From Polaromonas sp. (GTDB lineage: Bacteria > Pseudomonadota > Gammaproteobacteria > Burkholderiales > Burkholderiaceae_C): a stretch of DNA of 64,000 bases. Numbering within the stretch: the first letter of the stretch is position 1; each line of letters starts with the position of its first letter. The notes below the pieces were generated by a model. The model was not told where the DNA came from. It was given only the letters and a program-made list of their open reading frames with translations, and made no database searches. A program made the position numbers and the translations under genes. Of the stretch, positions 43,674-51,780 are shown piece after piece. The stretch lies in contig NZ_JACPOF010000030.1 in assembly GCF_016185115.1 (NCBI RefSeq), positions 372,001-436,000 on the forward strand, given 5' to 3'.

Positions 43674-44525
43674 TCACTTGGCAGCCGCAGCAGGCATCGG
43701 ATAGTCGGCGGCGTTCGCGACCATGCCAGGCTTGCTGGAAAAATCCATGCGCGGTGGCGCAAACACATCCACCAGCGCCGAACGCCCCTGGCTGACATTG
43801 CGGCTGGTATGTATGACCTTGGGCGGGATGACGAGCAGCGACGGGCTGGACATCTCGATGTGCTCGTCGTTCTTCCATGTCGTCATGTCAGCAGTCCAGG
43901 GATAACGCATGTGGTGCACCCAGTCGCCTGCCAGCGCAAGTGAACCCTGCTCAAAGTCGGTGTGGGAATGGGGGCTGAGCTTTCGGACATCACGTGGCGT
44001 GTCACGCGATGTCATGATGTTCATCATCAGGTTGGTGCTGCGGAAAATACGCATGTTGGTGTCGGGCTTGATGAAGTCAGCCAGCTGGTAGTTGCGCAGC
44101 ATGAAGCCGCCGACCGGGTCAGGCCAGGCCTGCAGCGGCGCGACCTCGGGTGCGCCGCCGGCGTAATGGCCGGCGTTTGCGGCAAGCGCCAGCATGTCAC
44201 CGGCCTTGCTGGAAAACACGCGCACCACCTGCCCCGGACCGGAGAGCGTGACCCGGCTGGCCCCTGGTGGGACGATAGTCAGGCTGTCTGCCTGCGCCGT
44301 AATGGTTTGACCGCTGGCTTCGATCACTGCGGCAGCGTCAACCAGGTACACCATGTACTCGTCAGGGTTGTTATCGCGTGCGAAAGTGGCACCCGCCTTG
44401 GCCTGGCTGACGGCGACGACAAAATTGGCGCCGCGTGTGATCCAGGTTTTGGCGTCGGGGCTGGCCTGGTCGGCAGCAGCGTTGTAATGGCGCGCTTCGG
44501 TGGCGGCAACGGAAGGTGTACTCAT
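43674..44525 (-). CDS. Bicupin protein of unknown function
   Basis: A 283-residue protein that appears to hold two cupin barrels. The first (about 30-115) lacks a clear HxH metal site. The second carries KLSPHSHTDFEQGSLALAGD (HxH plus acidic residue, about 183-202) and VIPPKVIHTSRNVSQGR with another histidine, a plausible metal site. The C-terminus DVFAPPRMDFSSKPGMVANA is distinctive. It could be an isomerase, a dioxygenase or a hydrolase in the pathway. I do not recognise a characterised orthologue. Confidence 0.8.
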   Translation of the reverse strand: MSTPSVAATEARHYNAAADQASPDAKTWITRGANFVVAVSQAKAGATFARDNNPDEYMVYLVDAAAVIEASGQTITAQADSLTIVPPGASRVTLSGPGQVVRVFSSKAGDMLALAANAGHYAGGAPEVAPLQAWPDPVGGFMLRNYQLADFIKPDTNMRIFRSTNLMMNIMTSRDTPRDVRKLSPHSHTDFEQGSLALAGDWVHHMRYPWTADMTTWKNDEHIEMSSPSLLVIPPKVIHTSRNVSQGRSALVDVFAPPRMDFSSKPGMVANAADYPMPAAAAK

Positions 44526-44561
44526 GTGGTCTCCTGAAATAGCGGTAAAGGTCCGGGGGGG

Positions 44562-45338
44562 TCAGGGGGAAGGATGGGCGCTGGCGTCGGCCGCCTGGCG
44601 CATCAGCGACTGGTCGGAGCCAAAGACAAACCAGTTCACGCCCTTGGCGGCATAAGCATCGCGCTCTGCGATGCTCGCGGTAAACACACCAGCAATCTTT
44701 CCAGCGGCAAGTGCTGCGGCAATGCTGCGGTCTGCGGCAGCCGCGACGTCAGGGTGTTTGGAGTCCTCGATGCCCATTGCCAGGGCCAGGTCTGCCCGGC
44801 CTATGAAAAGCCCGTCTACCCCCGGCACAGCGGCGATGTCCGCCGCAGCCGCAACGGCCTCCGGGCCTTCGATCTGGCAGATGATCATGGCCTGGTCGCC
44901 GGCGGTGAGCGCCTGCTTCATGCCCAGGGTGCCATAGCCGGCAAAGCGCGGTGAGCCCGAAAAGCCCCGCTGACCACCGCGAAACTTCGCATGTGCGACT
45001 ACGGCTTCGGCATCTGCCACGCTGTCCACATGCGGCACCAGCAGGCCCGCAGCGCCCATGTCCAGCACGGAAAGGATGGTGGCCGGATTTTTGTCGGGGA
45101 TGCGCACCAGCAATGGCAGGCCGCCCGCACGGCTGGCCATCATCATGAGGTCCAGTCCGGCGCGATCCAGTGGGGCGTGTTCGGCATCCAGCACGCCGAA
45201 GTCCAGCGCAGAAGTACCCAGCACCTCCACCACATGCGGTGAATTGGTCTTGATGAAGGTGCCGACCTGGTAACGGCCGGGGTTTTTCTGAAGTGTTTTG
45301 GCAGGCATTGTGTTTTCCGTCGCGCTGTGTGTCGTCAC
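44562..45338 (-). CDS. HpcH/HpaI aldolase family protein
   Basis: A 258-residue class II aldolase of the HpaI branch: VGTFIKTNSPHVVEVLG, then FGVLDAEHAPLDRAGLDLMM with the catalytic histidine, and the metal ligands around CQIEGPEAV and GLFIGRADLALAMG. HpaI enzymes cleave 4-hydroxy-2-oxo acids to pyruvate and an aldehyde. The start overlaps the flavin-reductase stop by four bases. Suggests the pathway ends in C-C cleavage giving pyruvate. Confidence 0.9.
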   Translation of the reverse strand: MTTHSATENTMPAKTLQKNPGRYQVGTFIKTNSPHVVEVLGTSALDFGVLDAEHAPLDRAGLDLMMMASRAGGLPLLVRIPDKNPATILSVLDMGAAGLLVPHVDSVADAEAVVAHAKFRGGQRGFSGSPRFAGYGTLGMKQALTAGDQAMIICQIEGPEAVAAAADIAAVPGVDGLFIGRADLALAMGIEDSKHPDVAAAADRSIAAALAAGKIAGVFTASIAERDAYAAKGVNWFVFGSDQSLMRQAADASAHPSP

Positions 45339-45967
45339 GCCTTGTTCCCTACAGGCGGCGTCTGCAGGATGGGCCGTTCAAATATCTCACCCAGGCTGGC
45401 ATAAAAAGGGCCGCCCAGCCTGGCGACAGGCTGCATCTTCACGCTGTCGACGTGACGTCCGTCATAGACGTCGTTCGAGAGGTGAAATGCCACCACTTCA
45501 CCGATGTACAGCGTGTTCAGCCGGCCGAGTGTCACGACCTGGCTGAGCCTGCACTCCATCTGCACCGGGGACATCGCAATGCGCGGCGGCCTGACCAGAT
45601 CACTGGGCAGAAGTTCAATGCCCAGGGCCTCGGTTTCGCTGGCGTCGGGGCCAAACTCCGCCGACGTCCTGTGCATGGTTTCCATGTTGTCGACCGTGGC
45701 GACGTTGACGACGAACTCCTTCACGCTCTGGATATTGCGCGCCGTATCCTTCAGGCCGCCGCTGCGCGAACCGATGTTGATGGCCAGCATGGGCGGGCTG
45801 TGCGCCACGTAGTTGTAGGAACTGAAGGGCGCGGCATTGACCACACCGGCCTCACTGATGCTGGTGATCCAGGCGATGGGGCGCGGCGTGACGATGCCGC
45901 ACAGCAGGCGATAGGCGGTTGCCGTGTCCATGCCGGACGCGGCGATGGTGGTGAATTTTTCGCTCAT
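45335..45967 (-). CDS. Flavin reductase-like FMN-binding split-barrel protein
   Basis: A 210-residue split-barrel protein with the family N-terminal strand TAYRLLCGIVTPRPIAWITS and NAAPFSSYNYVAHSPPMLAI, typical of the DIM6/NTAB group that reduces flavin for partner monooxygenases. No two-component monooxygenase gene is in the operon, so it may supply reduced flavin to an unlinked enzyme or act on its own. Four-base overlap with the HpaI gene. Confidence 0.87.
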   Translation of the reverse strand: MSEKFTTIAASGMDTATAYRLLCGIVTPRPIAWITSISEAGVVNAAPFSSYNYVAHSPPMLAINIGSRSGGLKDTARNIQSVKEFVVNVATVDNMETMHRTSAEFGPDASETEALGIELLPSDLVRPPRIAMSPVQMECRLSQVVTLGRLNTLYIGEVVAFHLSNDVYDGRHVDSVKMQPVARLGGPFYASLGEIFERPILQTPPVGNKA

Positions 45968-45983
45968 GGGAATGGTGCGGAAT

Positions 45984-46931
45984 TCAGCGTTTTTTCGTTC
46001 CGCCCTTCACGAACACCCGCTTGCCGGTGTCGTGACAGACCGCGCGTTTTTCCGCGTCGCTGAGCAGCACCGCCGAGTCGAGAAAACGCTGCACCATCTC
46101 CTTGTAGGTACCCGACGAAGTGCCGATGTCGGAACCCCACATCACATGGTCCGCACCAAACATGTCGACCGCGCGGCGCAGGACCTTCTCTGCAGGGATG
46201 TTCTCCTCGCGGCAGATGTCGAGGTTGATGGAGGTGAACTTGAAGAAGATGTTTTTCTCGCCGGAAAGCTTTTGATAACGCTCATCCAGGCCGTAGTGAT
46301 CACCCTCCTGCATTTCCGGTTCGAGCAGATGGTCCAGTACAAGGCGTATGTCTGGGTACTTGCGCGCCAGCTCGATGATCGCGGGTACCGATGGGCCGCC
46401 ACCGCCTTCTGAGAGGACTTCCAGGTCCATCACCAGGCCGAACTCCTGGGCGACATCCCATGTTCTCAATGCTTCGGGGGAGTTCAGCCAGGGCATGCTG
46501 CCGTCTGGCTTGCGCCCGCCAAACAGCCGCACACCTGCGAGGCCGTTTTCCCCGATGTACTTGCGCACCAGCACCGGTGTGGTTTCGTCTTCCGCGTCGA
46601 GGATGACCACCGCGCTGAACAGGTCAGGGTACTTGTCCGATGAATCCAGAATGTAGCTGTTGTCCAGCCGGTAGATCATGCGTTTTTGCACGGCCACCAT
46701 GCCGTCCACGTTTTCTTCCTGCATCCACTGCAACATGCGAATCGCATCCGGCACTTCGTTGATGGGGTTGGGTCCGTGGTGACCGCCCGGCTTGCCGATC
46801 ACGCCCGGGTGGCGGTAGGGCGCATCCTTGGCGCGCTGCATGGGGTTGCGCGGGTAGCGCACCTGGTCGTCAGCGACGAGGTGGGCATGTGAATCAAAAA
46901 GAAGTGGGCGGGCCTGGTTGCTTGCAGTCAT
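45984..46931 (-). CDS. Amidohydrolase-2 family (COG3618-like) hydrolase/decarboxylase
   Basis: A TIM-barrel amidohydrolase of 315 residues. The first metal motif H15-x-H17 is in LLFDSHAHLVA; a histidine in RLVLDHLLEP and the aspartate in VMWGSDIGTSSG complete a typical site. The group contains 2-pyrone-4,6-dicarboxylate lactonase and gamma-resorcylate decarboxylase relatives, so a lactone hydrolysis or decarboxylation step fits the operon. The specific substrate is not evident. Confidence 0.87.
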   Translation of the reverse strand: MTASNQARPLLFDSHAHLVADDQVRYPRNPMQRAKDAPYRHPGVIGKPGGHHGPNPINEVPDAIRMLQWMQEENVDGMVAVQKRMIYRLDNSYILDSSDKYPDLFSAVVILDAEDETTPVLVRKYIGENGLAGVRLFGGRKPDGSMPWLNSPEALRTWDVAQEFGLVMDLEVLSEGGGGPSVPAIIELARKYPDIRLVLDHLLEPEMQEGDHYGLDERYQKLSGEKNIFFKFTSINLDICREENIPAEKVLRRAVDMFGADHVMWGSDIGTSSGTYKEMVQRFLDSAVLLSDAEKRAVCHDTGKRVFVKGGTKKR

Positions 46932-46979
46932 GTGAGCGGAGTTGTAGTGAAGTCTGGGGGGATCTGGTGATTGAAATTT

Positions 46980-47960
46980 TTATTCGAGTGAAATCTTCGC
47001 CGCCTCGACGATCTTCTTCCACTTGGCGGCTTCTGCGTTCATCAGCGTACCCAGGGCTTCAGGGCCACCGTTGGCGGATACAAGTGCAAACTGTGCAAAT
47101 TTGGCCCGCCCTTCGGCGGAGCTGGTGTATTTATTGACTTCCTGGTTCAGTTTTGTGACCACGTTTTTGGGCAGGCCTGCCGGTCCGACAAACGCAAACC
47201 AGACGGTAGCCTCCAGGTCCACACCCTGCTCAAGGGCGGTGGGAACGTTGGGCAAACCGGGAAAGCGCCTGGCCGAAGTCACGGCCAGGGCACGCAGCTT
47301 GCCCGCCTGGATGTTCTGGATAAAAGGCGTGACCGGCGCAAAGACACTCTGGATGGATCCACCCAGCAGGTCTGTCATGGCGGGTGTATCGCCCTTGTAA
47401 GGCACGGCCTGCGTGGCAGCACCGGTCGTGGTCTTGAAGGACTCCAGCGCCAGGTGACCTATGGTGCCGTTGCCAGGATGGCCTGCCGAAGAACTGCCGG
47501 GCACAGCTTTGGATGCCGCCACAAACTCCTTCAGGCTGGCAGCTTTCACACCCGGGTTCACCACAATCACCAGCGGTATCTCGCCCACCAGCGCGATGGG
47601 CGTCAGGTCCTTCTGCGCGTCAAAAGGCATGGTCTTGTACAGCGACTTGTTGTTGGCCAGCGGACCGGAGGTCGACAGCCCCAGCGTGTAGCCGTCCGGC
47701 GCTGCCTTGGCCACTGCATCGGTGCCAATGTTGCCGCCCGCCCCCGCGCGGTTGTCAACGATGAATTGCTGGCCGAAAGCGGTGCTCAGATGCTGTGCGA
47801 CCTGCCTGGCCACCAGGTCGGCACTTCCGCCAGCAGGAAAAGGCACGACAACGCGCACCGGTTTGTTCGGCCACTCCGCCTGCGCCATGGCAGCCGTTTG
47901 CGACAGCAGCAGCATGCCAGCTGCAGTGACAGCGGCTTTCAGGAAATTTTGGCGTTTCAT
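46980..47960 (-). CDS. Bug/TctC-family binding protein 2
   Basis: A complete 326-residue Bug protein: signal peptide to about residue 27 (TAAMAQ), EWPNKPVRVVVPFPAGGSAD, IVDNRAGAGGNIGTDAVAKA, and the C-terminal WKKIVEAAKISLE. It presumably presents the pathway substrate, likely a carboxylate, to a TctAB-type carrier encoded elsewhere. It is encoded inside the operon between the hydratase and amidohydrolase genes. Clearly different from the partial Bug protein at the left edge. Confidence 0.93.
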   Translation of the reverse strand: MKRQNFLKAAVTAAGMLLLSQTAAMAQAEWPNKPVRVVVPFPAGGSADLVARQVAQHLSTAFGQQFIVDNRAGAGGNIGTDAVAKAAPDGYTLGLSTSGPLANNKSLYKTMPFDAQKDLTPIALVGEIPLVIVVNPGVKAASLKEFVAASKAVPGSSSAGHPGNGTIGHLALESFKTTTGAATQAVPYKGDTPAMTDLLGGSIQSVFAPVTPFIQNIQAGKLRALAVTSARRFPGLPNVPTALEQGVDLEATVWFAFVGPAGLPKNVVTKLNQEVNKYTSSAEGRAKFAQFALVSANGGPEALGTLMNAEAAKWKKIVEAAKISLE

Positions 47961-47999
47961 GTATTTGTCTCCGTGAATGGTTGTGTCTTATTGAAAAAT

Positions 48000-48629
48000 T
48001 CAGGGGTTCGAGGCTGCCTGACGCTGGCGGGCCAGCTCGCTCAGAATACCGGGCAGCTTGTCTTCCGCCTTCTTTTTCAGATCGTCATAAATGCTGTTGC
48101 CGTGTGCATCGATAGCCACCGTCGCAGGGCCAAGGTCTTCAACACGCAGGGTCGTCAGGCGAAATTGCGAGATGTACTCGTTCCAGTGCGTGGACACCAC
48201 ACCCCGTATGGCCTCTGACAGCAACGGCGCACCGCCTCCCAGGAAAGACAGAAAGGCACAGCCGGACTCCTTCATGGCTGCAACGCTGGCCATGTCAAGA
48301 CCGCCCTTGCCACCGACAAGGCGCAAGCCCAGCAGACGGATGAGGTCAGGCATGTAGGGGTTGTAGCGCGTGCTGGTGCTCGGGTTCATGTACAGGGCCT
48401 CGGGCCCGGCATCGGTGTCGCGGATATATGAACTCAAATGGAAGAAGGCACCGCCGTGCAGATCAAGCGGCAAGGCATTGCCCGCCTTCAGCTCGCTGAC
48501 CATGCGTTTGTGCGTGGGCAGGCCTATGCTGATGGTGATGTCACCACTGAGCATGACCATATCGCCGACGGCCAGTTCGCGCACAGCATCTGCATCCAGC
48601 GGCAGTTGAAGGTGATGCGTGCGGCTCAT
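48000..48629 (-). CDS. Class I fumarase/tartrate-dehydratase-type hydratase, beta subunit
   Basis: A 209-residue beta subunit of a two-subunit iron-sulfur hydro-lyase. It corresponds to the C-terminal domain of class I fumarase: VGDMVMLSGDITISIGLPTH near the start, YMNPSTSTRYNPYMPDLIRL, and GGKGGLDMASVAAMKESGCA. With the alpha subunit it would interconvert a hydroxy-dicarboxylate and an unsaturated dicarboxylate (malate/fumarate, citramalate/mesaconate or tartrate/oxaloacetate). Four-base overlap with the alpha gene. Confidence 0.92.
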   Translation of the reverse strand: MSRTHHLQLPLDADAVRELAVGDMVMLSGDITISIGLPTHKRMVSELKAGNALPLDLHGGAFFHLSSYIRDTDAGPEALYMNPSTSTRYNPYMPDLIRLLGLRLVGGKGGLDMASVAAMKESGCAFLSFLGGGAPLLSEAIRGVVSTHWNEYISQFRLTTLRVEDLGPATVAIDAHGNSIYDDLKKKAEDKLPGILSELARQRQAASNP

Positions 48630-49495
48630 TCAAACCACTCCACCGTACCGTCGTTCTGGATGCGCGCGCCATAACGGCGGTTGATCCAGCAATTGAGCGC
48701 CACCGCCACCGGCATGAAACCGTGGCTGGCTGCGTAATCTATGTGCACCGCCATCGCAGTTGTATCGCCGCCCGTACCCATGGGACCAAACCCCATGCTG
48801 TTGATGGCCTTGAGCAGGCGCTCCTCCATGGCCGCCAGAATCGGCTCGGGGTTGGTCTTGCCAAAAGGCCGCAATATCTGCTGCTTGGCCATGCGCGCGG
48901 CGTAGTCAAAGGTACCGCCAATGCCGACCCCGACAACGATGGGCGGGCACGGTTGCGAGCCGGCCTTCATCACCACCTCAAGAATGTACTTTTCGATGTC
49001 TTCCAGCGTCGGATAGACAAAGGTTTCAAGCGCTTCCCATCGCCCGCTGCCCATGGCCTTGGGTGCGCAGATGATCTCGAGGTAATCGGCCTCATCAATG
49101 ATGTCGAAGGTCAGAATGGGCATGTCCTTGCCCGCATAACCGCGCTGGTGCGTCAGCGGGTTGGTCACCATGCGCAGAATTGGCGGCTGGATGTTGGCTG
49201 CCAGGTCTGCGAGTCCATCAATCATGGCCTGGCGCACAGCGCCTTCAAAGCGCACTTTTGTGCCGATCTTGACCGAGTACACCGGTATGCCGATATCGGA
49301 GCAGATCAGATGATCCTGCTTTTCCGACTCATCGGCGCTTTTGAGCATGATGGTCAGCGTCTTGCGTGCCGTGTCCGAACTGTCGGCGGTCTCAGCGCGG
49401 CGCAGCACGGCCTTGGTGTCTTCAGGTATTTTTTTGAGCGATCGCTCATACAAATCGGCGGTGACCGAGCGTATCAACTCACTGGTGATGGGCAT
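48626..49495 (-). CDS. Class I fumarase/tartrate-dehydratase-type hydratase, alpha subunit
   Basis: A 289-residue alpha subunit carrying the [4Fe-4S] cluster ligands, visible as C65 (LICSDIGIPVY), C183 (QPCPPIVVGVGIGG) and C269 (ALNCWINRRYGA). The segment RMVTNPLTHQRGYAGKDM matches the class I fumarase active site. First gene of the eleven-gene operon. In such a catabolic setting a substrate other than fumarate, for example mesaconate, is plausible. Confidence 0.92.
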   Translation of the reverse strand: MPITSELIRSVTADLYERSLKKIPEDTKAVLRRAETADSSDTARKTLTIMLKSADESEKQDHLICSDIGIPVYSVKIGTKVRFEGAVRQAMIDGLADLAANIQPPILRMVTNPLTHQRGYAGKDMPILTFDIIDEADYLEIICAPKAMGSGRWEALETFVYPTLEDIEKYILEVVMKAGSQPCPPIVVGVGIGGTFDYAARMAKQQILRPFGKTNPEPILAAMEERLLKAINSMGFGPMGTGGDTTAMAVHIDYAASHGFMPVAVALNCWINRRYGARIQNDGTVEWFE

Positions 49496-49674
49496 GTCTC
49501 GTTATCTTCTTGTGCAGTCAGGAAATCTTGACCTCAAGGATGCAACGGCCGGCTTCATTACACAAGCTGAGATTTTTTGCTTTTCGCGCAGCGAAATAAT
49601 TTCGGCCGCCGGCTTCAAGGGTTTTCCCTTGCAATCAGCGGTCCGAATGGCCTGAAAACTATTTGGCGCTTGTC

Positions 49675-50322
49675 TTACTGTTTCAAAACAAAGGCCGCCA
49701 GCGCCTTCACTTCCTGCGGCTTCAAACCCGTAAACGCAGGCATGGGCACCTGCCCCCACTTACCCGCACCGCCGGCCCGAATGCTGGCTTCAAGTTTGGC
49801 CTGCGCCTGAGCATCACCCTTGTATCTCATCGCCACGTCGTGATACGAAGGGCCGACAATTTTCTGGTTGATGGCATGGCAGCCAAGACATGCGTTCGCA
49901 GTCAGCAGTGCCTGCACATCAACCGCACCGCCCGCCGCCGCGACCGGAGTTGCTGCCTGTGTTGCCGCTGCCACGGCAATGGGCGCAGGCGCTTTTGCAG
50001 TGCCGTAGGTGACCGCGAGGTACTCGCCGATCTGGTTGACCTCGGCATCACTCAAGGGCGCTGCATAGGCATGTTCCATCTTGCGAACTTCTGCTGTCCA
50101 CTGCGCCTGGGTCATGCCTGGCGGTTGCTGGCTGATGTAATCCGCGGAATGACAGATCGCGCACTTCTGCATGGCGACCTGATAGCCGGGCAGTTTTGAT
50201 GGTTTGAGTTTTGCGGTTTCCAGCGGCAGCCTGAGTGTCAAGGCCTGGGCGAACGACGTTGCGGGCAGCAAAAATCCCGTGAGTGAAAGGCCGAGGGCGG
50301 CAATGAAATGAATGGTTTTCAT
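49675..50322 (-). CDS. Two-haem c-type cytochrome, sulfite dehydrogenase electron acceptor (SorB-like fusion)
   Basis: Periplasmic cytochrome of 215 residues with signal peptide to about residue 26, a first haem site C54-x2-C57-H58 (KCAICHSADY) in a SorB-type domain, an Ala/Pro-rich linker (about 110-132) and a second haem site C145-x2-C148-H149 (NACLGCHAINQ) in a class I cytochrome c domain with the axial methionine in PMPAFTGL. Ordinary SorB is a single-haem protein of about 100 residues, so this is a fusion that could hand electrons straight to a terminal oxidase. Ten bases after the sorA gene. Confidence 0.88.
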   Translation of the reverse strand: MKTIHFIAALGLSLTGFLLPATSFAQALTLRLPLETAKLKPSKLPGYQVAMQKCAICHSADYISQQPPGMTQAQWTAEVRKMEHAYAAPLSDAEVNQIGEYLAVTYGTAKAPAPIAVAAATQAATPVAAAGGAVDVQALLTANACLGCHAINQKIVGPSYHDVAMRYKGDAQAQAKLEASIRAGGAGKWGQVPMPAFTGLKPQEVKALAAFVLKQ

Positions 50323-50331
50323 GGCGTACTC

Positions 50332-51555
50332 CTAGACCGCGACCACACGCGTGGTTTCAATCACGTTGCGCGCATAACCACCCGGGTTCCAGCTCGCCGT
50401 CGCAGGCTGCACATCACCCTTGTTATTGGTGGCCCGAACCATCAGGGTCGCCGAGCCTTTTTTCGCCGGCGTCCACGGCAGGCTCCATTCGCGGAATGAA
50501 AAACGTCCCAGGTTCTTGCCCAGCACGGCATCGTGCCACTGCGTGCCATCTTCAGACACCTGCACGGTCTTGATGCCGCTGCCACCATCGAACGCAATGC
50601 CCTTGAGCTGTACAGCCTGCCCGGTTTTGACACGTGCCTTGTCAGCCAGGCTGGTGATGAAAGAACGCACGGGAATGCTGGTAATGGGCCGGGTGGCAGT
50701 TGGCGCAGTGCCTGCCGGCACGCACATGCAGGCATTGTCGGGAACACGGTAGGCGGTTGACATGAAGAAGCCCTCAAAGCCATGGTCCAGCACATTGATC
50801 TCACTGAGGTGCTTGACCCAGTAGGTGCCGAAATAACCCGGCACGATGAGCTTGATCGGATAGCCATTGAGGAAGGGAATGTCCGTCCCGTTCATGGCCC
50901 AGGCAATGATGGGCTCGGCACTCAGGGCCAGGTCGATATCCAGCGCCTTGACGAAATCGGGCGTCTTCGGCAACACCGGCGTATCAAGCCCATTGAAGGC
51001 CACCTGTTTTGCCCCGGGCATCACACCGGCCTTGTTCAGCACAGTACGCAAAGGCACGCCGACCCAGCGCGCATTGCCCATGGAACCATGGCCCAGCTGG
51101 GCGCCGAAAACACGTGGCTCCGAATACCCGCGGCTGTTGCCTGAACACTGGTTGACAGCGACTACCTCAACCGGCTCACCTAGGGCTTTGAGATCGGCCA
51201 GTGACAGCGACAGTTGCTGCTTCACATGGCCGGTGATTTTCAGCTGGTAGGTTTTTGCATCAATACTGGTCGGGATATTGGCCAGGTGGTAACGCACAAA
51301 AAACGCGTTGTTCGGCGTGATGGCACCTTCACCGAAAACGCTGAAGGGCGTTTCAAGGTGCGGCGGCCTGGTGGTAATGCGCAGCAGCGGCCGCTTTTGC
51401 GGATAGGTCACCAGTTCACGTTCACCATTGCCGAAAGGCATGGTGCCTGTGGCGGCAAGACTGTGCAGCGGCAGTGCCGACAGGCCGGCTACACCCAGGC
51501 CCGCATGGCGCAGGAAACGGCGCCTGGCTTCCTGCTGTTCGTCGTGGTGGCTCAT
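50332..51555 (-). CDS. Sulfite dehydrogenase catalytic molybdenum subunit (SorA-like)
   Basis: Molybdopterin sulfite-oxidase-family enzyme of 407 residues. Tat signal with RRRFLRHAGLGVAGLSALPL at 11-30; the molybdenum-ligand cysteine is C137 in VVAVNQCSGNSRGYSEPRVF; a C-terminal dimerisation domain follows. It oxidises sulfite to sulfate in the periplasm, passing electrons to the adjoining cytochrome. The ATG at 51555 is preferred for AAGGAC upstream; the much longer in-frame extension runs under the divergent oxidoreductase gene and is rejected. Confidence 0.92.
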   Translation of the reverse strand: MSHHDEQQEARRRFLRHAGLGVAGLSALPLHSLAATGTMPFGNGERELVTYPQKRPLLRITTRPPHLETPFSVFGEGAITPNNAFFVRYHLANIPTSIDAKTYQLKITGHVKQQLSLSLADLKALGEPVEVVAVNQCSGNSRGYSEPRVFGAQLGHGSMGNARWVGVPLRTVLNKAGVMPGAKQVAFNGLDTPVLPKTPDFVKALDIDLALSAEPIIAWAMNGTDIPFLNGYPIKLIVPGYFGTYWVKHLSEINVLDHGFEGFFMSTAYRVPDNACMCVPAGTAPTATRPITSIPVRSFITSLADKARVKTGQAVQLKGIAFDGGSGIKTVQVSEDGTQWHDAVLGKNLGRFSFREWSLPWTPAKKGSATLMVRATNNKGDVQPATASWNPGGYARNVIETTRVVAV

Positions 51556-51780
51556 CGATAGTCCTTTTGTTATGTGATTCACACGGGCAAGCCGTGAATG
51601 CCTGTCGATGATATGGAGCAAAGGGAACGCGCACAAGGCAAAAATGACATCTGTAACAGGGTCGGGTCTGCTTACTTCTACTGCCAGACGAACACCCCTG
51701 CACAAGCACGGCCTTGGCCAAGCTCCTAGACTGCACACAGTTCTTCCCTGCAGACCTGAACCTGAAAGCCGGTGTTCCAC

